This document shows positions 1 through 5,445 of a stretch of DNA of 6,361 nt, piece by piece. The stretch is from positions 1-6,361 of the forward strand of contig CAJCHQ010000045.1 of NCBI GenBank assembly GCA_903970295.1. The letters are read 5' to 3'. The position numbers were made by a program, and so were the translations under genes. The notes beneath the pieces are model-generated. The model saw nothing but the letters and a program-made list of their open reading frames with translations, ran no database searches and was not told the DNA's origin. The stretch is from Bryobacterales bacterium. Its GTDB lineage: Bacteria; Cyanobacteriota; Vampirovibrionia; Obscuribacterales; Obscuribacteraceae. Every line of letters begins with the position of its first letter. The first letter of the stretch is position 1.

Positions 1-251
1 CCACAGCCGCGTTGATCGAACAGGATGATGCGGTAGATAGCTGGGTCGAAGAACCGCCGATTGTCATCCTCCGTGCCGCCACCGGGACCTCCATGCACAA
101 AAAGAACCGGCAACCCATCGGAGCGTCCTGATTCTTCGACATAGATCACGTGACCGCCTGAGACAGCTAGTTCGTGGGTTCGGAAAGGTTTCAGCGGCGG
201 ATACCATTCTCCTGGTTCCCGTAAGATCTTGGTACTGGAAGTTTGTCCCAT
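1..251 (-). CDS. pip: Prolyl iminopeptidase (proline iminopeptidase), N-terminal part, cut by window edge
   Basis: An alpha/beta-hydrolase aminopeptidase (peptidase family S33) that releases N-terminal proline from peptides in the cytoplasm. Only the first 83 codons are inside the window; family members are usually a little over 300 residues, so the catalytic Ser, Asp and His lie outside it. Visible are the family signatures HGGPGGG at residues 53-59 (oxyanion-hole loop after the first core strand, VLFVHGG) and DQRGC at residues 79-83, the start of the DQRGCG motif. The segment between residues 26 and 52, containing HELAVSGGHVIYVEESG, matches the usual N-terminal beta-hairpin. The ATG at 251-249 is preceded by GGAG with an 8-nt gap. 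Only about 35 nt separate this start from the terminator of the gene upstream, so its promoter must overlap that terminator or it depends on read-through. Family call is secure; substrate specificity is inferred from the family. Confidence 0.92.
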   Translation of the reverse strand, partial: MGQTSSTKILREPGEWYPPLKPFRTHELAVSGGHVIYVEESGRSDGLPVLFVHGGPGGGTEDDNRRFFDPAIYRIILFDQRGC

Positions 252-286
252 AGATTTGACTCCATAGTTCTTGTTCGTGTTGGTCG

Positions 287-327
287 AAAAAGAAATGCCA
301 GGGCAGCGGTTGCGCACGCCCTGGCAT
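287..327 (-). terminator. Intrinsic terminator of the ParB-like gene
   Basis: A perfect 10-bp stem (ATGCCAGGGC at 295-304 against GCCCTGGCAT at 318-327) encloses a 13-nt loop. Read on the minus strand it is followed by TTCTTTTT (294-287), the U-tract of a rho-independent terminator. It begins 7 nt after the stop codon of the ParB-like gene and ends about 35 nt before the pip start, so it separates the two genes. Confidence 0.85.
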
Positions 328-334
328 AATCAGG

Positions 335-613
335 TCAATGAGTGACGATGACCGCTTCGATGTAACCGACGCCGGCCATTTTCGCGGCAATAACTCGATG
401 ACGACCGTCTTCAATGTTATAACCACCTTCGACACGATCGTGCAAAACGACACGAACCATGTCACGACCATCTTCGTAAGCAACACGCATCTGTTCGATC
501 TGACCATGGTCGCGAGCGAGCAGTTTGCGCATAACAGATTCGGTCACGTAGATATCGTCGAGCGCAACCCAGACGGTAGCTTCGTGGCGAACTTGGGACT
601 TGGACTTGCCCAT
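335..613 (-). CDS. Small ParB/sulfiredoxin-like domain protein (92 aa)
   Basis: A free-standing 92-residue protein resembling the ParB N-terminal/sulfiredoxin-like fold. The support is the motif DGRHRVIAAKMAG at residues 69-81, which corresponds to the G-E/D-R-R/H-R-x-x-A-A-K-x-A-G nucleotide-binding motif of that family. It is followed by a short hydrophobic strand (EAVIV) and preceded by a strand (VRVVLHD, 53-59) and a helix that could match the rest of the fold. The protein starts with a basic MGKSKSQVRH segment. There is no helix-turn-helix or dimerisation domain and no parA next to it, so it is not a chromosome-partition ParB. Proteins of this fold include CTP switches, nucleases and kinases; I cannot choose among them. 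The ATG at 613 has AAGGAG 5 nt upstream, so the start is well supported, although that site is held in a hairpin (614-636). An intrinsic terminator follows directly. Function unknown. Confidence 0.78.
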   Translation of the reverse strand: MGKSKSQVRHEATVWVALDDIYVTESVMRKLLARDHGQIEQMRVAYEDGRDMVRVVLHDRVEGGYNIEDGRHRVIAAKMAGVGYIEAVIVTH

Positions 614-636
614 GATGTCTCCTTTTCAGGAGCATC
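614..636 (-). promoter_or_regulatory. Hairpin masking the ribosome-binding site of the ParB-like gene
   Basis: Read on the minus strand, GATG-CTCCT is followed by a GAAA tetraloop and then AGGAG-A-CATC, directly abutting the ATG. This gives nine base pairs with one bulged A and a GNRA-type loop. The AGGAG of the Shine-Dalgarno sequence is completely paired and the stem ends at the base before the start codon. Such an arrangement would block ribosome entry until melted or bound, as in RNA thermometers or autoregulated leaders. The pairing is seen directly; the regulatory role is inferred. Confidence 0.55.
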
Positions 637-713
637 TGGCACAAGCACGCACACCAACAGGATGTCGGCATGCTAGTTAGGTTGAAAAAGCGACGATGCC
701 TGCGCCAGAGCCC

Positions 714-758
714 CTATAACTGGATAGTCATGGCAGCCTCCTCATGTAGATATTTCAT
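714..758 (-). CDS. Possible 14-codon leader peptide upstream of the ParB-like gene
   Basis: A tiny frame, MKYLHEEAAMTIQL then TAG, preceded by AGGAGG 4 nt before its ATG, the strongest Shine-Dalgarno match in the window. A second AGGAGG-type site inside it (GAGGAG, 6 nt before the internal Met10 codon) offers a nested start in the same frame giving MTIQL. The frame ends 100 nt before the ParB-like start on the same strand, so it could be a translated leader on that mRNA. The peptide has no run of one amino acid typical of attenuators. It could also be the remnant of a lost gene start. The ribosome sites are seen; translation is unproven. Confidence 0.3.
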   Translation of the reverse strand: MKYLHEEAAMTIQL

Positions 759-788
759 GATTCCTCCTAGAATCGAGCCGTGGAACTC

Positions 789-801
789 TTGTTCTGAACA
801 A
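789..801. promoter_or_regulatory. 13-bp palindrome TTGTTCTGAACAA, possible operator
   Basis: TTGTTC and GAACAA are perfect inverted arms around one central T. The half TCTGAACA recurs at 885-892 within the imperfect palindrome TCTGAACAGA. Both lie upstream (in minus-strand sense) of the possible leader ORF and the ParB-like gene, where an operator could sit. It does not match the classic LexA boxes of E. coli or Bacillus. The palindrome is seen; any binding protein is unknown. Confidence 0.3.
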
Positions 802-1267
802 ACGCATCAATCACCCTCGACTCGTTCCTCGTTCGTCATTCGGTCCAGATAAAGCACCATCACTCTCGCGAGCGCCGTGAAATCTCTGAACAGAACTAGA
901 GGATTGAGAAGTTTGGCAATGGAATGAAACGATGAATCAGAAAGTGAGCAATTTCATCCTCACAAAAGCACCGCGGGAAAACAAGAGAAAATTCCAGAAA
1001 GAAGCCAGCTGCCGCTCTTATGAGGCAGGTGTAATAGCGCGAGCAGTTTCCAAGCGGTAGCGTAGCTCGCACATTGATCCGGCGGCATGGAGTCGGCGGT
1101 ATTAATAGCCGATCTGAATTTCTCTGCCGGGAGCACCATCCGAGGTATCAGCAGCGTTATGCGTGAGTGGGCTTCGCCAAATAGACGAGCAAAAAAATGA
1201 GCATCGACAGTCAGGCAACCGGCACTATATAAGGTACCAATAAAATTCCAGAGAGATGCGTTCGGTA

Positions 1268-1315
1268 TATGCATGGGCGATCGCTTGCTCAGCCGGAAGC
1301 GATCGCCCTCGCATA
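1268..1315. repeat. Inverted repeat built from two HIP1-type GCGATCGC octamers
   Basis: Perfect 12-bp arms GGGCGATCGCTT (1275-1286) and AAGCGATCGCCC (1297-1308) surround a 10-nt loop. After two mismatches the pairing resumes with TATGC (1268-1272) and GCATA (1311-1315), giving a 19-bp imperfect stem. Each arm holds the octamer GCGATCGC, the core of the HIP1 repeat abundant in many cyanobacterial genomes. No T-run follows on either strand, so it is not a normal intrinsic terminator. It may be a palindromic interspersed element or a transcript-end hairpin. Confidence 0.75.
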
Positions 1316-1682
1316 GCAAATACTTATTCGATCAACATCACGAGCCTCCAAATTAAGTTGTATATCAGACAGCAAATAAACAAACGCCAGTGGGCACCAC
1401 TTGCATTGCCATTGAAAAAGTTCTACTCAGTAGCATTTTCGCGCGATCGATAGAAATTCTCTGTGCCATCGTATAAGGTGCTTATCGGTCACTATCTGCG
1501 GTGCCTAGCGTGCGCCCAAAACATATCTTTCCGAAATAGCGCGTGCCAGCAAAGCTCACCAGTTGCCGTTCTTCGGGGTCACACCGCTAATGACAACCAG
1601 TGGTGCCTACGCTATATCTTGTGTTGCAACATTCCTTAATTTTGCCGCGCCATGACTCGACCCAAACCCGCCAATGCCACAT

Positions 1683-1710
1683 TTGATGGGCAATTCGGCA
1701 ATTGTATACT
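1683..1710 (+). promoter_or_regulatory. Candidate sigma-70-type promoter for nrdJ
   Basis: TTGATG (1683-1688) and TATACT (1705-1710) are spaced by 16 bp and match the -35 and -10 consensus at 4 and 5 of 6 positions. A start near 1717 would give a leader of about 240 nt before the nrdJ ATG. It is the best promoter-like pair I see upstream of the reductase, but chance matches of this quality occur. Confidence 0.4.
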
Positions 1711-1782
1711 CTCTAGACACCAACAAAAAGTTGTTGCCTTTATGCCCTACCGGTAGTATCGTATTCCCTAACGAAATTGTTG

Positions 1783-1913
1783 AGGAGTATGAACTCCTGA
1801 CCGCCCCAAATCAATAAAAGGCTCTTGCGAGTGGTCGCTCGCGAATATATGCGTGCGACCAGGCCAAAATATTTCAACTGATCCGCTCCGAGCGGGTGCA
1901 ATTAATGGCACCC
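1783..1913 (+). promoter_or_regulatory. Structured 5' leader of nrdJ with overlapping hairpins
   Basis: Five inverted repeats lie in the leader. AGGAGT/ACTCCT pair at 1783-1798. TTGCGAG/CTCGCGA pair at 1825-1844 with one G-T pair. TGGTCGCTCGC/GCGTGCGACCA pair at 1832-1861 around an 8-nt AT-rich loop with one mismatch. ATCCGCT/AGCGGGT pair at 1881-1897, and GGGTGC/GCACCC at 1894-1913. The second and third share bases and exclude each other, as do the fourth and fifth. This is the kind of layout seen in switching leaders, but no U-run follows any stem, and the conserved B12-box of cobalamin riboswitches (GCCACTG) is absent. Pairings are seen; regulation is inferred. Confidence 0.4.
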
Positions 1914-1942
1914 AAACACACACCAGACGCAACCATATATCT

Positions 1943-1949
1943 AGAAGGA
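1943..1949 (+). promoter_or_regulatory. Ribosome-binding site that sets the nrdJ start
   Basis: AGAAGGA lies 11 nt before the ATG at 1961. The frame is open further up to a GTG at 1853, but that GTG sits inside a palindrome with no ribosome site, and the extra 36 residues carry no domain feature. The ATG at 1961 is therefore preferred, although the spacing is slightly long. Confidence 0.65.
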
Positions 1950-1960
1950 TATACCCATCT

Positions 1961-4900
1961 ATGTTGACAGCCCCTAAAGAATCTCAGCCGACCAACGCTC
2001 AGACCACCCCCAATCCTCCCTCAGGCCAGGCGGCAAAGATCGACTTCAGTCCCATCACACCTGGGCAACCGGAGAGGGTCGACTTCACTTCTAGATATTG
2101 GGAGTCAACGCAGGAAACGCTGGTCGGTCTCTACGGCAAGCGTGATTCAGTCACGGGACAGCCAGTAGAAGCGGTAGATGACATCATTCACCGCGTCGCC
2201 ACATCGGTCGCGATTGCCGAATTGAAATATGCATTGCAGCCCCAAGAGCTGATTGAATTGACTTTAGAAGATGCTCTGAAACACCAACTGGTGCAGCTCT
2301 CGGCCCATACATTCGCCGACAACATCGGACATCAACGTTTCTGGGCAAACACCCCGGCCAATATCAATGCTGATCCTGCTGTCTCATTGAAAGTGTTGCA
2401 ATACTGGGCTCACGGCAAGATCGCGGGCATGAAAGAAGACGAGATCTGGTTGCGCTCCGAAGAGTTGCGCCTGGCTGTGATCAGTAGCCGGACGGCTAAG
2501 CTCTCCGACAATGAAGTGGCTATGGGAGGACTGTCAGCGGCTTTGCGTGGCACCGGCTGTCTGGCGGCCTGTGGAGTGGCTTATGTCGTCGACAGCCTCG
2601 AAGGCATTCAAGACGCCGCCCGCATCGAAGCGCTAGCGGCGAAAGCTGCCATGGGCATGGGGTTGAACACGTCTTCGTTGCGTCCATGGTCATCGATCAT
2701 TTCCAACGGCGCTGCCGCTTCGGGTCCCGATCGGTTTTACGAGAAGACCATTGCAAAAGCAGTCGAAGCTGTGGCCCAGGGTGGACGCAGGGGCGGTGCC
2801 TTGATCGAATTGCGTAACTCGGATCACCCGGACATTCTCTTCTTTATAGATAAGAAGAAATTGTTTCCACCACCCAGTCTCTCGAAGCTCTATCGCCAGG
2901 TCTTGAAAGAGCACAAACAGCAGCCAGGCGAAGACGGCATGTCTTACAAAAAACGCACGCTATCTATGGCGGAACAAAAGTACGGCGAACTGTACGCTCA
3001 GTACATCGAACGCCAAAACTATTTGAAAAACACCAATGTCACCGTGCTAGCCATGCCGGGATTCATGGAAGCAGTTGAAAGCAAGCGATTCTATCCAGCA
3101 ACTTTCGACAAGAAAAACTGGAACGGTGCGATTTACGATCCGCGTCAAACAGTTTTAGATGCTAAGACCGGTGCGGTCAAAGTCAATAAGCTGACGAAAG
3201 AATCGACCTACGAAGAGTATTCGGTCGAGTTGAGCAAATACCCGGAAGCCCTTGAAGCTGCCCGCAAGCTGCCTAACGCAGCCGTCGAGATCACAGACAA
3301 TTATGTTCGCGTTCGCGGCCATTTTTATGCACCCGAAGTCTTCGGACGCATTATCGAAGGTATGAAAGACTCAGGTGAGCCGGGATTGGCATTCTACGAA
3401 ACAGTCAACGCTGGTAATGCGAATAATCATGCATATGACCTGAACACCTGTAATCCTTGCGGTGAGCAGTTCTTGCCTGCCGGGCCCGGACTGGACGGAC
3501 GCGTTTATATGGGCAACTGCAATCTCTCGTCACTGCACGCCGCCCATGCGGATTTTTGGAATCCAGACGGCAGTTATAATTTTGCCGCTATGCGCGCTGT
3601 GGCACGCATTCAACAACGCTTCATGGACAATGTCACTGACGTGAGCTGGTATCCGATTCCCGCTCAGAACATGACAGCTCGTTTGGAAAGACGCAATGGA
3701 GGTGGCTTTGCCGGCATCGCCGAATTCATCAGTCGGCTGGGTTTGCGTTTTGGCGATCAAGAAGCGCTCGACGCAGTAGAAGCTCTCTTCCGCCACTACA
3801 CGAAAGCGTCGTTTGAAGCTTCTTCGGACCTGGCTAAAGACCGCGGTGTTTATCCACTCTGGGAAGGGAGCCGCTTTCACAAGAAAAATCAGCGCGTTCG
3901 CAACAGCTGTATGACGAATAATGCTCCCACCGGCACTCTGGCCCAAGCCCTGCAAACCAGCTGGGGTGTGGATCCGCACAATGGTATTGTTTTCTCGCGC
4001 AAGGTGCGTTCGCGCTTCGTCGACTTTGTTGCTCCCGGGTTCAAAGAAATGATGCAGAAGCATCATGCCTGGCCAGCCACTGAGCAAGGCGAAGCCGAAT
4101 TAGCCACAGCTATTCGCAAAAACAATAAATCGGTGCAAGGTTTGCCTCAGGTACCGGAAGCAGTCCAACATGCATTTCCAATCCGGGTGGAAGTCGAACC
4201 TGAGGCGTACATTCGCCACCTGGCAGCGATTCACAAAGGCACCGACGAATATCCGGAGACCTTCAATTCTGTTTCCAACACTTGTTCTATCCCTCTGGAT
4301 TCCAGCGAACAAGCCGTTTGGGATTCAACCATGTTGGCCTGGAAGTTAGGTGTCAAAGACATTACTTTCTATCCGGATGGCAGCCGCCTGAGCCAACCCG
4401 TCGAAAAAATAGCCAGTCAAGACTACGAGCGCGAATCAGATTTGTTGTCGCAATTGGGTCACCAAGAACGGCGTGATATCAATGCCGAAGAGACCAACGG
4501 TCAAACCTACAAAGTGCGCGTCGGCTCCCCAGAAGGAGTTTCGACACTGCATGTGAGCTTGAATCACGAGACCAAACGACCGGGTGAATTGATTGAAGTC
4601 TACGCCCGCATGGGCAAGCCGGGTGCCGTGGAGTCCGGTCTTTTTGAAGCAGTCGGCAGACTGGCTTCGGCTTTCCTTCAGTTCGCGGCTGAATTCGGCG
4701 AAGATGAGCGGATTAAAGCCGAAGACACGATTGTCAAACAACTGGTCAATATCCAATCCGGCTACCCGGCCTTTTTCAAATTCGGAGACTCAGACAAAGC
4801 GATCGTCATTCAATCACCTTGTGACGGATTGGCTAAAGCAATTCAACAGTATCGGCGCAATTTCTCGAAAGCGGAGAGCTCAGAATACACTTCAGTGGCG

Positions 4901-5074
4901 AAGAGCGACAGTTACGACGCCACCTTCACCGGCAAAAGCACCACCAACAGTGCTTCAGCCAACGAATTCATGCACCGCTCCTTACCGAGTTGTGGTAAAT
5001 GCGGAAGTGAGGCTTGGGTCAAAATAGACGGTTGCCTTGTTTGCCAGGGCTGCGGCTTCTCTAAGTGCGGATAA
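1961..5074 (+). CDS. nrdJ: Class II (adenosylcobalamin-dependent) ribonucleoside-diphosphate reductase
   Basis: Reduces ribonucleotides to deoxyribonucleotides in the cytoplasm, using a thiyl radical generated from adenosylcobalamin; it needs neither oxygen nor a separate radical subunit. The protein is 1037 residues. Visible in order: C204 before VVDSLEGI and C520 in GNCNLSSL, the expected redox cysteine pair; GGRRGGALIEL and HPDI (289-292); the radical site NPCGE with N498, C500 and E502; the phosphate loop APTGT (655-659); ITFYPDGSR (801-809); a TSCPD-type domain (about 851-967); a Ser/Thr-rich linker; and a cysteine tail with C1011, C1014, C1025, C1028, C1031 and C1036 ending in GFSKCG, which should shuttle electrons from thioredoxin. 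No ATP-cone is seen at the N-terminus, so overall activity control by dATP may be absent. Long extra segments lie at about 297-356 and 376-455, making it larger than the compact class II enzymes. It is single-gene, with its own terminator. Confidence 0.95.
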   Translation: MLTAPKESQPTNAQTTPNPPSGQAAKIDFSPITPGQPERVDFTSRYWESTQETLVGLYGKRDSVTGQPVEAVDDIIHRVATSVAIAELKYALQPQELIELTLEDALKHQLVQLSAHTFADNIGHQRFWANTPANINADPAVSLKVLQYWAHGKIAGMKEDEIWLRSEELRLAVISSRTAKLSDNEVAMGGLSAALRGTGCLAACGVAYVVDSLEGIQDAARIEALAAKAAMGMGLNTSSLRPWSSIISNGAAASGPDRFYEKTIAKAVEAVAQGGRRGGALIELRNSDHPDILFFIDKKKLFPPPSLSKLYRQVLKEHKQQPGEDGMSYKKRTLSMAEQKYGELYAQYIERQNYLKNTNVTVLAMPGFMEAVESKRFYPATFDKKNWNGAIYDPRQTVLDAKTGAVKVNKLTKESTYEEYSVELSKYPEALEAARKLPNAAVEITDNYVRVRGHFYAPEVFGRIIEGMKDSGEPGLAFYETVNAGNANNHAYDLNTCNPCGEQFLPAGPGLDGRVYMGNCNLSSLHAAHADFWNPDGSYNFAAMRAVARIQQRFMDNVTDVSWYPIPAQNMTARLERRNGGGFAGIAEFISRLGLRFGDQEALDAVEALFRHYTKASFEASSDLAKDRGVYPLWEGSRFHKKNQRVRNSCMTNNAPTGTLAQALQTSWGVDPHNGIVFSRKVRSRFVDFVAPGFKEMMQKHHAWPATEQGEAELATAIRKNNKSVQGLPQVPEAVQHAFPIRVEVEPEAYIRHLAAIHKGTDEYPETFNSVSNTCSIPLDSSEQAVWDSTMLAWKLGVKDITFYPDGSRLSQPVEKIASQDYERESDLLSQLGHQERRDINAEETNGQTYKVRVGSPEGVSTLHVSLNHETKRPGELIEVYARMGKPGAVESGLFEAVGRLASAFLQFAAEFGEDERIKAEDTIVKQLVNIQSGYPAFFKFGDSDKAIVIQSPCDGLAKAIQQYRRNFSKAESSEYTSVAKSDSYDATFTGKSTTNSASANEFMHRSLPSCGKCGSEAWVKIDGCLVCQGCGFSKCG

Positions 5075-5100
5075 AAAAGAGTTTCCTCCAGCACGGATCT

Positions 5101-5141
5101 AAAATAGAGCCACAGCAAGTTGCTGTGGTCCTATTTTTTTT
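5101..5141 (+). terminator. Intrinsic terminator of nrdJ
   Basis: CCACAGCA (5110-5117) pairs perfectly with TGCTGTGG (5121-5128) around a 3-nt loop. After two mismatches the stem continues with AAAATAG against CTATTTT, running into an eight-T tract (5134-5141). It starts 27 nt after the nrdJ stop and would uncouple the reductase from the downstream J-like gene. Confidence 0.88.
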
Positions 5142-5150
5142 AAGCGCTCT

Positions 5151-5358
5151 GTCGACTTCGGTGCCCTCGCCTCCGCCTCGCGTTTTCCACGCTTCACTGC
5201 GCACAGCTCCTCGCCGCGCTTGTTTCGCTGTTGCTTGTCGGCTTCGGTGCCCTCGCCTCCGCCGCGCGTTTTCCACGCTTCACTGCGCACGGCTCCTCGC
5301 CGCGCTTGTTTCGCTGTTGCTTGTCGGCTTCGGTGCCCTCGCCTCCGCCGCGCGTTTT
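5151..5358. repeat. 86-bp tandem repeat, about 2.4 copies
   Basis: Copy 1 is 5156-5241, copy 2 is 5242-5327, and a 31-bp partial copy is 5328-5358. Copies 1 and 2 differ at only two positions (5178 T versus 5264 G; 5205 A versus 5291 G), and the partial copy agrees with copy 2 where they overlap. Similarity also extends 4 bases left of copy 1. The unit is GC-rich and pyrimidine-biased on the plus strand, and begins CTTCGGTGCCCTCGCC. A period of 86 is not a multiple of three, so a coding repeat is unlikely, although long frames stay open through it on both strands. It fills the space between the nrdJ terminator and the leader of the J-like gene. Confidence 0.92.
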
Positions 5359-5392
5359 TTGCAGCTTGCGGTAGAATAGCGACGGGTGTTCT

Positions 5393-5419
5393 TGACTGGG
5401 GGAATCTGAGTGACTGGGG
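5393..5419 (+). repeat. Direct repeat TGACTGGGG ahead of the J-like gene
   Basis: TGACTGGGG occurs at 5393-5401 and again at 5411-5419, 18 bp apart start to start, 27 bp before the start codon of the J-like gene. Short direct repeats at this place may be operator half-sites; no -35/-10 pair with good spacing is evident nearby. Confidence 0.35.
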
Positions 5420-5445
5420 CAGATAACCAGTGAAAAAGCCGAGCA

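Larger units (their letters stand above)
759..1682. other. Long non-coding stretch with no convincing gene
   Basis: About 0.9 kb in which I find no protein gene or tRNA. The longest open frame, on the minus strand at 1319-960, starts at a TTG inside an inverted repeat, has no ribosome site and resembles nothing I recognise. Structures seen here are a 13-bp palindrome at 789-801, the octamer TCTGAACA at 793-800 repeated at 885-892, AAAATTCCAGA at 988-998 repeated at 1242-1252, and the HIP1-type inverted repeat at 1268-1315. The stretch may be decayed coding DNA or a regulatory spacer. Confidence 0.55.

Noticed and set aside
338..676. 112-residue open frame on the plus strand
   Set aside because: It is antisense to the ParB-like gene, which has a family motif, a strong ribosome site and a terminator.
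988..1252. 11-bp direct repeat AAAATTCCAGA at 988-998 and 1242-1252 as ends of a mobile element
   Set aside because: The repeats are short, AT-rich and enclose no transposase or terminal inverted repeats, so chance is a sufficient explanation.
960..1319. 119-residue open frame on the minus strand
   Set aside because: It begins with a TTG inside the HIP1-type inverted repeat, has no ribosome site, and its sequence shows no recognisable motif or domain pattern.
1256..1453. 65-residue open frame on the plus strand
   Set aside because: It runs through the inverted repeat, has only a poor ribosome site and no family resemblance.
1840..1945. NrdR boxes around ATATAT at 1845-1850 and 1935-1940
   Set aside because: Only the AT-rich core matches; the flanking C/G positions of the consensus are mostly wrong and the spacing of about 90 bp is not the usual tandem spacing.
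1853..1960. Upstream GTG extension of nrdJ by 36 residues
   Set aside because: The GTG lies inside a palindrome without a ribosome site, the added residues match no RNR domain, and ATG at 1961 has AGAAGGA before it.
1717..1960. Cobalamin riboswitch upstream of nrdJ
   Set aside because: Expected for a B12-dependent enzyme, but the B12-box GCCACTG and the other conserved core elements are not found by eye on the plus strand.
3530..4087. 185-residue open frame on the minus strand
   Set aside because: It is antisense to the catalytic core of nrdJ, whose frame holds all the conserved motifs.
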